From assembly GCA_030036985.1 (NCBI GenBank), contig JASHSD010000216.1, positions 1 to 12,379 on the forward strand: a stretch of 12,379 nt of DNA. Direction: 5' to 3'. Below the pieces are notes generated by a model. That model was given only the letters and a program-made list of their open reading frames with translations. It was not told where the DNA came from and searched no databases. The translations under genes were made by a program, and so were the position numbers. Positions 1-7,108 of this stretch are shown here, in pieces. This DNA is from Bryobacteraceae bacterium. GTDB taxonomy: Bacteria > Acidobacteriota > Terriglobia > Bryobacterales > Bryobacteraceae. How positions within the stretch are numbered: the stretch's first letter is position 1; each line of letters begins with the position of its first letter.

Positions 1-2
1 TT

Positions 3-1073
3 CTGATCGATCCCGAAATCGGATTCGGCGACGCCTGGAGCGAGGGAAGAGTGCGCCTGACGGGCGAACTGGTCGAGTTCCTCGAGTCCGCCTACGATTC
101 CATGCAGCGGATCTGGATGAACCCGGGCTGGTATATGCGGCTGATCTCGCGCGCGCTGCGTGCGCGGCAGAGGAATTCGCTCGAAGGCTCGCGCAGAAAC
201 ATCCATTCACACTATGACCTCGGAAACGATTTCTACCGTCTGTGGCTCGACAACCAGATGGTCTACACCTGCGCTTATTTTCCGCAGCCCACGGCGACGC
301 TGGAAGAAGCGCAATCGGCGAAGCTCGATTACGTCTGCCGGAAACTGCGGCTGCAGCGCGGGGAAACGGTGGTGGAAGCGGGCTGCGGCTGGGGCGCGCT
401 GGCGCTGCATATGGCGCGGAATTACGGGGTGCGCGTGAAGGCGTTCAACATCTCGCGCGAGCAGATTCGTTTCGCGCGCGAGCGGGCGCGGGAAGAAAAT
501 CTCACGCATCTGGTGGAATTCATCGAGGACGATTACCGCAATGCGACGGGGCAATTCGACGTATTCGCCTCGGTCGGTATGCTGGAGCACGTGGGCCTGA
601 ATAATTACCAGCATTTCGGCCGCGTGGTGCACCGCCTAATCGGGGAGCGCGGCCGCGGCCTGCTGCATTTCATCGGCCGGCGCGAACCGGGCGAGTTCAG
701 CCGCTGGATCCGCAAGCGCATCTTCCCCGGAGCGCACGCGCCCAGTCTGCGGGAGGCGCTCGATGTGCTGGAGCCGTTCGGCTATTTCGTGCGCGACATC
801 GAGGACCTGCAGAAGCACTACGCGCTGACGCTCCAGCACTGGCTGGAGCGGTTCGACGCCGCCGGGCGCCAGGTGATCGCGATGTACGGCGAGGAATTCG
901 AGCGCGCATGGCGGTTGTATCTGGCGGGGTCGATCGCCGGATTCCGGTCGGGCAGTCTGCAGTTATTCCAGGTTGTTTTCTCGGGCGCCAAATTCGAGTC
1001 CGTTCCCTGGACGCGCGCCGGTCTGTACAGCGGCGAGCCGGAGAGGACCGAATGGACTCCCGCGATGTCCTGA
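3..1073 (+). CDS. Cyclopropane-fatty-acyl-phospholipid synthase family methyltransferase (5' end outside window)
   Basis: SAM-dependent methyltransferase that, by family, adds a methylene or methyl carbon to the double bond of unsaturated acyl chains in membrane phospholipids. The reading frame is open to the window edge and the upstream residues LIDPEIGFGDAWSEGR fit the family, so the GTG at 51 is internal and the gene starts before the window. Visible family motifs are SHYDLGNDFYRLWLD, the SAM-binding loop VEAGCGWGALALHMA, an acidic strand end (EFIEDDYR), ASVGMLEHVG, and the C-terminal block FRSGSLQLFQVVF. About 356 residues are present; full-length relatives are usually somewhat longer, so an N-terminal piece is missing. 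It overlaps the downstream flavoprotein gene by 22 bp, suggesting translational coupling. Family membership is firm; whether the product is a cyclopropane, methylene or methyl branch is not decided by sequence. Confidence 0.93.
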   Translation: MIDPEIGFGDAWSEGRVRLTGELVEFLESAYDSMQRIWMNPGWYMRLISRALRARQRNSLEGSRRNIHSHYDLGNDFYRLWLDNQMVYTCAYFPQPTATLEEAQSAKLDYVCRKLRLQRGETVVEAGCGWGALALHMARNYGVRVKAFNISREQIRFARERAREENLTHLVEFIEDDYRNATGQFDVFASVGMLEHVGLNNYQHFGRVVHRLIGERGRGLLHFIGRREPGEFSRWIRKRIFPGAHAPSLREALDVLEPFGYFVRDIEDLQKHYALTLQHWLERFDAAGRQVIAMYGEEFERAWRLYLAGSIAGFRSGSLQLFQVVFSGAKFESVPWTRAGLYSGEPERTEWTPAMS

Positions 1074-2152
1074 TTGTCGGCGGCGGACCGGCGGGCTCGT
1101 CCTGCGCCTGGGCGCTGCGCCATTCGGGCCTCGATGTCGCTCTCATCGACAAGCAGGTCTTCCCGCGGGATAAGGTCTGCGGCGGATGGATCACCCCGCC
1201 GGTCCTGGCGATGCTCGAAATCGATGCGGACGAATATGCTTCAAAGCGCATCCTGCAGCCCATTACGGGCTTTAAGACCGGCTGCATCGGGGCCGTTGGC
1301 GCGACCCAAACCGACTACGGCAGACCGGTGAGCTACGGCATCCGCCGGCGGGAATTCGACGAATTTCTGCTGCGCCGCTGCGGGGCCAGGCTTAACGAAG
1401 GCGTGAGCCTGACGAGCCTGAAACGCGATGGCGACTGGTGGATCGCCAACGACAGGATTCGGGCGCGTGTGCTGATCGGAGCGGGCGGACATTTCGGTCC
1501 CGTGGCGCGCAACTTCAGCGGCAAGGGCAAGACCGCGGCGGTGGTTGCACAGGAGGTCGAATTCGTGATGGACGCGGGGCAGCAGGCGGCCTGTCCGGTG
1601 CGGGGAGTCATGCCGGAACTGTATTTCTGCCCCGATATGAGAGGCTACGGCTGGTGCTTCCGCAAAGGGGACGTGCTGAACGTCGGGCTGGGACGCGCCG
1701 ACTCGCGAGGTCTGCCCGAACATGTCGACGGTTTCCTGCGCTTCCTCACGGCGACGACGGGTCTGTCTTCGGAAATGCCCGCCATGCGCGGCCACGCGTA
1801 CTTCCTTTACGGAACCTCGCGGCGCAAGGTGGTCGGAGACGGCTTCATGCTGATCGGCGACGCGGCGGGGCTGGCGTATCCGCAAAGCGGCGAAGGCATT
1901 CTGCCGGCAATCGAATCCGGCCTGCTGGCGGCGCAGACGGTCATGGCGGCGAAGGGCAGGTACAGCCAGGCGCAACTAGAGCCCTACGCGAGAGAACTGG
2001 AACGGCGATTCGGCGCTGGCGGCAGCGACTGGCTTACCGGGATCGGCCAAGCCCTTCCGCAGTGGCTGGTGCGGCTCGCGGCACATCGGCTCTTGCGGAC
2101 GCAGTGGTTCGTCCGCGGTTTCGTGCTGGACAAATGGTTTCTGCACCAATGA
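1052..2152 (+). CDS. NAD(P)/FAD-dependent oxidoreductase, geranylgeranyl reductase family
   Basis: Flavoprotein of about 366 residues that, by family, reduces carbon-carbon double bonds of lipid or isoprenoid substrates. The N-terminal Rossmann motif is VGGGPAGSSCAW (GGGPAG at residues 10-15), followed by the ribose-binding acidic end LID (Asp33) and the family's Cys-Gly-Gly block (DKVCGGW, residues 40-46). The second FAD motif GDAAGLAYPQSGEGI starts near residue 269. I chose the ATG at 1052 because it places the Rossmann strand at the usual distance from the N-terminus; the longer frame from 908 is out-of-frame sequence of the upstream gene. The 22-bp overlap with the methyltransferase argues for one transcript and a joint lipid-modification role (inference). 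Odd point: its last 78 codons (1919-2152) are repeated in diverged form at 4741-4973, so this 3' end may have been exchanged. Exact substrate unknown. Confidence 0.88.
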   Translation: MDSRDVLIVGGGPAGSSCAWALRHSGLDVALIDKQVFPRDKVCGGWITPPVLAMLEIDADEYASKRILQPITGFKTGCIGAVGATQTDYGRPVSYGIRRREFDEFLLRRCGARLNEGVSLTSLKRDGDWWIANDRIRARVLIGAGGHFGPVARNFSGKGKTAAVVAQEVEFVMDAGQQAACPVRGVMPELYFCPDMRGYGWCFRKGDVLNVGLGRADSRGLPEHVDGFLRFLTATTGLSSEMPAMRGHAYFLYGTSRRKVVGDGFMLIGDAAGLAYPQSGEGILPAIESGLLAAQTVMAAKGRYSQAQLEPYARELERRFGAGGSDWLTGIGQALPQWLVRLAAHRLLRTQWFVRGFVLDKWFLHQ

Positions 2153-2587
2153 ACGTAGCGGCCCAGGGACCGGTACTTTTCAGCGGCGTCCCGGACTCGA
2201 GTCGAGAAAAAGTCAAGGTTTCCAAGAAGGCTTTGGGTAGCAGCTCTTTGAAGATTCTGGTCAGGTCGCCGGGCCGGGATTTGGACCCGGTGCGTCCTGC
2301 ACCCAAGCCGCCCCTGCTCATTCGCACAAGAGGTCTGTTTTCAAGTTGAGTGTTGGTGTTCCTTGCGACTACGATTCCATCTACAATCGGACCCCTTGCG
2401 TTTTCATCCACAAACACAATCGTAATCAAAGAGAGAGAGCGCGGATCCCGGGCCGGTAGCGGGATCGCAGTGGCCCGGCGTCCGCGTTCATGATTCATGA
2501 TGCATCTGCCCGAGCTAAGAACCTCTCATGGTCCCACCTTGGCAACGATTCGCCGGGCGAAGCCGCAGTCCTGCTTCGGTGCGCCCG
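2153..2587. other. Gene-free stretch with a stem-loop and possible remnants
   Basis: No convincing gene is seen here. Contents noted: (a) an imperfect inverted repeat with arms 2440-2454 and 2472-2486 (13 of 15 positions pair by eye, 17-nt loop), about 100 bp beyond the stop of the minus-strand operon and without a clear T-run; (b) a minus-strand segment at about 2197-2277 that reads GDLTRIFKELLPKAFLETL, faintly like the start of Rpn/PD-(D/E)XK transposase-type proteins but with no start or continuation; (c) a short stem-loop at 2274-2290 resembling a tRNA T-arm. None is strong enough to call as a gene. Confidence 0.35.
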
Positions 2588-3337
2588 CTACTCAGAATAA
2601 TATGTGATCGACCGAGTTAGGGAAGCGACCATTCGATCCTCACCCGAGACTAAATCACTCTCGTAGAGGGTTTTTGTTGTCCAGTTTCCTTCGGCGTCCA
2701 CCGACCCGACGACACTATGCCGTTTTACTTCTACGTGCGGAGATCCGTGCTCTCGACCCTCTGAATATGAGAGAATCACGCGATTACCCTCGTGCCTTAT
2801 CACGAAATCCAATTCCGGAGGAACATTCGATCCTTTCTTGAAAACGGCGTGGACATCCGTCTGTTCGCGCGAATATTCAACCCTCATTGTGACGTCGCTA
2901 TTGCCGGCAAGGTCCTCAGCGCGAGCATCCACAATTCTGCCCAGGGAGTCTCTTCGCGCCGTCGTTCGCTCAATCACTTCCCCCGCCGCATCGGTCAGTA
3001 CAGACTCCTCCCGGTCCTCGACCGTCACGATACGCCTTATCCTTATGATCTCACCTCGTTCATTGAAGACACGCACTACACAGAGCGCCCGATCGAGCGC
3101 GTGTTCGATCTCTTCACGGACCGATAATGACCCATCAGACCGATACACTGCACGTTCACTGGCTCTTCCAATAATGTCGAACTGAATCACTTGGGTGATC
3201 GAATCGGTCAATGTGTTCGAGTGGTAATTGCTCCTTTCGATGCGCACCATTTTCGGTTTGCCTATAGGGGCTTCGCCGGGTTCCTGAAAATCGAAATTAA
3301 GCAAGCGAAGGGCAGCGTTGCCCCCCTGCGGCGACAT
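2588..3337 (-). CDS. Unrecognised protein with YD/RHS-like beta-hairpin repeats
   Basis: A 249-residue protein I do not recognise by name. From about residue 50 to the end it is a chain of short polar beta-hairpins with turns such as YRSDGS, FNERGEIIR, DAAGEVIER, DSLGRIVD and DAEGNWTTK, ending in SITYYSE. This pattern resembles the YD/RHS-type repeats of extracellular proteins, although the Tyr-Asp pairs themselves are mostly absent. No signal peptide or membrane segment is seen from this start. The ATG at 3337 lies 3 bp after the stop of the preceding gene, and a GAGG ribosome-binding motif sits about 9 nt upstream, inside that gene, which supports both the start and operonic coupling. It is the last gene of the minus-strand operon in the lower-GC insert. 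Role unknown; a surface or secreted partner of the two upstream exported proteins is a guess. Confidence 0.7.
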   Translation of the reverse strand: MSPQGGNAALRLLNFDFQEPGEAPIGKPKMVRIERSNYHSNTLTDSITQVIQFDIIGRASERAVYRSDGSLSVREEIEHALDRALCVVRVFNERGEIIRIRRIVTVEDREESVLTDAAGEVIERTTARRDSLGRIVDARAEDLAGNSDVTMRVEYSREQTDVHAVFKKGSNVPPELDFVIRHEGNRVILSYSEGREHGSPHVEVKRHSVVGSVDAEGNWTTKTLYESDLVSGEDRMVASLTRSITYYSE

Positions 3338-3340
3338 TGG

Positions 3341-4102
3341 TTAATGCCTCATAACCATTGTCTGTTGGGACTGTTTGCCGGCGTGCACGGAAGCTGCATG
3401 CGCAACGATCTTGGCAGGATTCTCCTTACGCGCAAAAGTTCCGCTACTGTTTCCGGGGACTGGATCGGGCGAATAACACATCGAGGTCTGCTCGAGGGAT
3501 CCCATGACGCAAATAGCGCTCGACAAGACGTGGATCTCGACTCCTCCGAAAAGACCGTAGTTCCACGCCGGAAGGCCGATTGTGACAGAACAGACGTCGC
3601 AGACCGTTCCGATTGGATTACAACGTTTGTAGACGCCTTGGCCGTTATTGTACGAACCCGTGTAGTAATAATACGCTTGGATGTTTGATAATGGCACGTA
3701 TGACCCGCCGCCTGTGCCAGCTACGTTCATTATACAGGAGCAGTAATACGTGATGGCGCCGCCGGCATAATAATTGCCATCGGCGCCGATGGCGATGCTG
3801 GTATTTGCGATCATGCCGGCAGCGCTTCCTAAAGACTCGTCGCCGGTGGCATCCTCGAGCTCGGCATACGTTTCATAGTCCGTATGTGTACATCCGTAGC
3901 TATTGTCTTGCATGGTGGTGCCATTATACAGAGTCGTGATGTCATCGCTTACAGACGTCACATTATAAACGCTGAAGCTCATGTAGCCGCTCTGCGCGAA
4001 GCAGGGTGCCGCAAGAAGTCTGAGAGAGAAAAGGCGGCTGAACACGGTTGCGCTTCGGGAATGCGCCGTGCCCTTTCTGTAAATGCGCTCAATTCGATGC
4101 AT
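3341..4102 (-). CDS. Putative secreted Tyr/Cys-rich protein, family unknown
   Basis: A 253-residue protein of unknown family. The N-terminus is basic and then hydrophobic, ending in LLAAPCFAQS, a plausible signal-peptidase I site after Ala36. The hydrophobic core is short and contains an Arg, so export is likely but not certain. The mature part begins YMSFSVYNV and is rich in Tyr, Ser, Gly and Thr, with a YYYYTGSYNNG run near residue 150. It carries many Cys residues, several as CxC or CxxC (YYCSCIM, VCDVCS), suggesting disulphides outside the cytoplasm. The ATG at 4102 overlaps the upstream gene by 14 bp and has AAGGA about 10 nt before it; a GTG at 4045 would give a more compact signal peptide and is the main alternative. 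Middle gene of the three-gene operon. No enzymatic motif seen. Confidence 0.68.
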   Translation of the reverse strand: MHRIERIYRKGTAHSRSATVFSRLFSLRLLAAPCFAQSGYMSFSVYNVTSVSDDITTLYNGTTMQDNSYGCTHTDYETYAELEDATGDESLGSAAGMIANTSIAIGADGNYYAGGAITYYCSCIMNVAGTGGGSYVPLSNIQAYYYYTGSYNNGQGVYKRCNPIGTVCDVCSVTIGLPAWNYGLFGGVEIHVLSSAICVMGSLEQTSMCYSPDPVPGNSSGTFARKENPAKIVAHAASVHAGKQSQQTMVMRH

Positions 4103-4667
4103 AGATCTTGATTCCTTTCTTAACGAAATTCTGGATATAGGCTTCCAATTGTGTGGTGCCTTGGGCGCTGACCGAGCTGAGGATTGCGGTCTGCGCGTTG
4201 TTCAGGATTGAGGTTTGCTGGATGAGGAGCTGCTGTAGGGCCGCTGAGTTGGTGGGAGGAGTGCTTGCGCGAGATGCGTCAATGGCGTCCAGTTGCTCCC
4301 GAACCCCGGATAGTGCAGCAATTAGGGCGTTCTGGTCAGCTTGAGAAATCCCTATAAGCCTGAGGCGCGACGCCCGTCGCTTCACGTCGTCAGGGGTTGG
4401 GGACGTATGCTCCGCTACCGACAGTATAAAGTGCCGATAAGCGAGGTCGTCTGGTATGAGCTGCGGCGTTTGGCTGCCGTCAACTGTCAACGGAAGTTGG
4501 TTAGCAGTCATGGCCTCCGTGCGGTGGTGTGCCGGGGGCTTATTTGCAGGTGTTTTGGTGCTCGGTGTGACTTGGGATTGACGGTGATCTTGAACCGTTT
4601 GGGCGCTAACCAAGGCGATTGCACCAATAAGAGATCCATAAAGCAGCACTTTCCGCCGTATTGTCAT
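4089..4667 (-). CDS. Putative exported helical protein, family unknown
   Basis: A 192-residue protein, first gene of the minus-strand operon. MTIRRKVLLY followed by a hydrophobic stretch and VSAQT is a clear signal peptide with cleavage after about Ala22. A Pro/Thr/Lys/His-rich linker follows to about residue 60. The rest looks helical: LAYRHFILSVAEH, KRRASRLRLIGISQADQNALIAALSGVREQLDAI, a Pro/Thr break, then LQQLLIQQTSILNNAQTAILSSVSAQG and a basic end QNFVKKGIKIYASN. Its overlap with the Tyr/Cys-rich gene downstream implies coupled expression, and both products appear exported. A weak promoter candidate lies upstream on the minus strand (TTGCTT at 4717-4712, 17-bp spacer, CAGAAT at 4694-4689), and a GAGG precedes the ATG by about 11 nt. 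I believe similar exported helical proteins with a basic C-terminus occur in acidobacterial genomes, but I cannot name the family or a function. Confidence 0.72.
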   Translation of the reverse strand: MTIRRKVLLYGSLIGAIALVSAQTVQDHRQSQVTPSTKTPANKPPAHHRTEAMTANQLPLTVDGSQTPQLIPDDLAYRHFILSVAEHTSPTPDDVKRRASRLRLIGISQADQNALIAALSGVREQLDAIDASRASTPPTNSAALQQLLIQQTSILNNAQTAILSSVSAQGTTQLEAYIQNFVKKGIKIYASN

Positions 4668-4740
4668 TTCTTGCGTGACCTCAAGTAGATTCTGAAGCGG
4701 GGCTGTTTCGAAAGCAATAGTACTTTAGAGCCGTTCACGC

Positions 4741-4973
4741 GGCCTGCTGGCGGTGCAAGTAATCATGGCGGCGAATGGCAGCTATGGCCAGACGAACTGG
4801 AGCCGTACGCGAGAGAACTGGAATGGCGATTCGGCGCGGCCGGCAGCGATTGGCTGACCGGGATCGGCCAGGCCCTTCCGCCTTGGCTGGTACGGCTCGC
4901 GGCGCATCGGCTGTTGCGGATGCAGTGGTTCGTCCGCGGTTTCGTGCTAGACAAATGGTTCCTGCACGAATGA
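4741..4973 (+). pseudogene. Diverged, frameshifted copy of the flavoprotein gene 3' end
   Basis: These 233 bp align end to end with 1919-2152, the last 78 codons of the flavoprotein. I count about 29 differences, roughly 88% identity. About half are silent third-position changes, so the two copies mostly diverged while still under selection as coding sequence. One base is missing near 4795 (CAG ACG -AA CTG here, CAG GCG CAA CTA in the intact gene), which shifts the frame. Before and after it the copy translates as the expected protein, ending DKWFLHE and stop. Upstream of 4739 the similarity stops at once and there is no start, so it cannot make the protein. It ends 6 bp before the convergent permease gene, which looks like the undisturbed ancestral junction. 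Confidence 0.88.
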
Positions 4974-4979
4974 ACCGGA

Positions 4980-5683
4980 TCACCGTCGGAACAAACTGAG
5001 CAGAAACAAACCGGCGGCCACGGTGACAATTACCGAGCCGGTCTCGCGATGCAGGCGCGTCGCGAGAATGGTCCCCGCGATGGTCGAGATGGCGGCGAGA
5101 ATCACGGCCGTCGCGAGCATGCCTGACAGATTCCGCGTCAGCCGCTTCGCCGTTGCCGCCGGGATGATGAGCAGCGCGCCCATCAGCAGCACCCCCAGGT
5201 AGCGCAGGCCCAGCGCGATGGTGAGAGCGAACGTGATCAGATAGGCCAGTTCCAGACCTCGGATATCGATTCCGGCCGTGCGCGCCACATCCTGCGATAC
5301 CAGGGCGATCACCAGCCTGTTGCGCTGCGTCGCCATGAAGACGATCACGGCCGCCGACGCCGCGATAACGAAGACCGTCTCGGGCAGCGAATCCGGCCCG
5401 GCTCCGTCGAAAAGCGCGTCGATCAATCGCCCGAAGTCACCATGCTGCCGATGGCGAGCGCGGCGGAAAAGACCACGCCCGCGCTGCTTTCCATCGCCCA
5501 GATGAGCAGCACGCCGAAGAAAAGCGCGGCGGGTGGCGCCGAAAACGGATTGATATGGAGCGCAAGCGCGATGCCGATGCCGGGCAGCGCCACATGCGAC
5601 AACGCATCGGCGGCCAGCGACATCCGGACCATGACAGTGAAACAGCCCACCAGCCCCGTGGCCACGGCCATCGCCAGGGACAA
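4980..5683 (-). pseudogene. ABC-3 (ZnuB/MntB-like) metal-transporter permease, broken by a frameshift
   Basis: Integral-membrane permease of the ABC-3 family, which passes Zn2+, Mn2+ or Fe2+ through the inner membrane. The N-terminal part (5683-5423) has the family blocks RMSLAADALSHVALPGIGIALAL and GVVFSAALAIGSM. It stops at TGA just where the next frame begins with LIDALF (from 5426), then DIRGLELAYLITFALTIALG and LGVLLMGALLIIPAATAKRLTRNLSG. Adding one T near 5424 (GAT TTG for GATTG) joins the halves as SGDLIDALFDG, as in intact relatives, so this is one gene with a one-base deletion or a sequencing error. No ATG exists at the 5' end; the frame is open back to 5722 and TTG at 5683 is a guess. 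No ATP-binding or metal-binding partner gene is adjacent, so the gene looks orphaned. Confidence 0.85.
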
Positions 5684-5900
5684 CAGAATCGCTTCAATGT
5701 TCGTACGATCCGCCGATTTCCGTTAGATGATTCTCGCCTCGGCGCGGCGGCCGCGCCCGCGATCTTCGGTCAGTGGCCGAAATTCGACGCCGCGGCGATC
5801 ATTCCTTGCAAAGATGGAGACCTCCCGCCAGGCCGCAGGAGTGTGAAACGACCCAAACGCGCCGGATTCTGCACTTCCAACGCGACAACGACGATACTGC

Positions 5901-5929
5901 TTTACCGCGCGGCGCGTTTGCACTATCAT
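5901..5929 (+). promoter_or_regulatory. Sigma-70-type promoter for the VWFA gene
   Basis: TTTACC (5901-5906), a 17-bp spacer and TATCAT (5924-5929) form a good -35/-10 pair. The -10 box ends 10 nt before the GTG start at 5940, so transcription would begin within a few bases of the start codon. No Shine-Dalgarno sequence is present, consistent with a leaderless or nearly leaderless message (inference). Confidence 0.42.
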
Positions 5930-5939
5930 TTCAGTCATC

Positions 5940-6842
5940 GTGTTCGGGGCGGTTTGGCGGGTCACCCTGGGGTCGCTCGTTTGCCTGGCGACGCTCGTCG
6001 CGCAGGAGGCCGCGATCCGTGTGCAGACGAAGCTGGTGGAGGCGCCCGTCAGCGTCACTTCGCCGGACGGCAGGTTTGTCGAGGGACTGACCGCGCGCGA
6101 TTTCCGGGTGCTCGACGACGGCGTCGAGCGCCACATCACGGCCGACGTCTTTGACGGCGGGGCCGCCCGCATCTCGCTGGTGATCGCGATTCAGACTTCC
6201 GCGGTTCCGGCACTGGCGCTCGAAACGATTCGGCGTATCGGCGGCATGATCCAGCCTCTCGTGATCGGCAGGCGCGGCGAAGCGGCGGTGGTGACGTTCG
6301 ATAGCGAGATCGCATGGGTGCGGGACTTCACCGGAAATCCGGTGGCGATTCGGCAAGCTGTGGAAAATGTGGAGAAGGGTTCGCCGCTGGAGGCTCATCT
6401 TTATGATGCCGTCGCCGCGGCTGCCGACCGCTTGCGGGATCGCGACGGCCGCAAGGTGCTGCTGCTGATCTCGGACGATCGCGATCGCGGCAGTTCCGCA
6501 AAGCTCGACGACGCGGTGGATGCCGTGGAGCGCGCCGGAATCGAAGTTTTCGCGGCGCACTATGCGCCGAATGTGTCGGCATGGGGTTCAAAGCCGAAAG
6601 GACCGGACGCGATTCGGGCTTTGACGGAAGCGACGGGCGGACGCGATTATCCGTTCATGAAGGAAGGCGGGATCGAGAAGGCCATCGAGGATTTTGGCGT
6701 CGAGATCCACAGCCAATACATCCTCAGCTTTCCGCAGGGCGCCGATTCCGCGGGGAGGCATCAGATCGTGGTCGCGGCGCCGAATCGCGGCGGAGTGCGC
6801 CTGCGGTGGCGCCAGGCTTATTGGACGGACGAGCCGAAGTAG
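5940..6842 (+). CDS. VWFA-related acidobacterial exported protein (TIGR03436-like)
   Basis: A 300-residue exported protein of the von-Willebrand-factor-A-related family typical of Acidobacteriota; the biochemical role of the family is not established. Residues 1-23 form a signal peptide ending LVAQEA. The family's entry domain follows: VRVxxKLVEAPVSVTSPDGR-type beta segment and GLTARDFRVLDDGVERHI (residues 49-66). The VWFA Rossmann fold then runs through VVTFDSEIAWVRDF, LYDAVAAAADRL and VLLLISDDRDRGS to EVFAAHYAP, with the C-terminal QYILSFPQGADSAGRHQI block. The metal-site motif, normally DxSxS, reads QTSAV (residues 85-89): Asp is Gln and the last Ser is Val, so metal-dependent ligand binding may be lost. 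The GTG start is chosen for the signal peptide directly behind it. No partner gene is adjacent. Confidence 0.9.
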   Translation: MFGAVWRVTLGSLVCLATLVAQEAAIRVQTKLVEAPVSVTSPDGRFVEGLTARDFRVLDDGVERHITADVFDGGAARISLVIAIQTSAVPALALETIRRIGGMIQPLVIGRRGEAAVVTFDSEIAWVRDFTGNPVAIRQAVENVEKGSPLEAHLYDAVAAAADRLRDRDGRKVLLLISDDRDRGSSAKLDDAVDAVERAGIEVFAAHYAPNVSAWGSKPKGPDAIRALTEATGGRDYPFMKEGGIEKAIEDFGVEIHSQYILSFPQGADSAGRHQIVVAAPNRGGVRLRWRQAYWTDEPK

Positions 6843-6987
6843 CTACGCGTGACGCATTGACCCGGCGATGTTCGGTCTGCGAAACGTGAATCGGCATCAA
6901 CGCGCCGATGCGATGAGCGCCGAGAAGAGCTTGTTCGGCCTGAAGGCCGAGATGGGCGGATGGTCGTAAAAAAATGGAACGGCTTGT

Positions 6988-7017
6988 GGTGGAAGTAATC
7001 GCGGTGGAAGTAATAGC
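6988..7017. repeat. Two-copy 15-bp tandem repeat
   Basis: GGTGGAAGTAAT occurs at 6988-6999 and 7003-7014, each followed by a variable triplet (CGC, AGC). Read on the minus strand the unit encodes a repeated aromatic/His block (YYFHR, DYFHH), so it may be the remnant of a coding repeat. Confidence 0.7.
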
Positions 7018-7108
7018 GCCGGGGTGGGGCGGTGTTCTCCGGATTCGGGCCGGGCAGAAAATGGATCCGATTCCTTAAGCGGGGTTTCTCACATACTCGA
7101 TCCCAAAA

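Larger units (their letters stand above)
2153..4740. mobile_element. Lower-GC insert between two copies of the flavoprotein gene end
   Basis: This 2.6-kb block lies between the intact flavoprotein stop codon and a second, diverged copy of the same gene end. Sampled lines have roughly half G+C, against about two thirds in the flanks (counted by hand on single lines only). It holds one minus-strand operon of three unfamiliar genes and no recognisable integrase, transposase or resolvase. The gene-end duplication resembles the outcome of integration into the 3' end of a gene, where the incoming DNA brings a replacement end. Recombination between strains, or assembly of two strains into one contig, would look similar. 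I infer acquisition; the mechanism is open. Confidence 0.5.

Noticed and set aside
908..1051. 48-residue N-terminal extension of the flavoprotein frame
   Set aside because: It is out-of-frame sequence of the methyltransferase; the Rossmann motif belongs right after the ATG at 1052.
2197..2277. Rpn/PD-(D/E)XK transposase-like fragment on the minus strand
   Set aside because: Only a FKELLPKAFLE-type similarity of about 20 residues; no start, no catalytic residues, no continuation.
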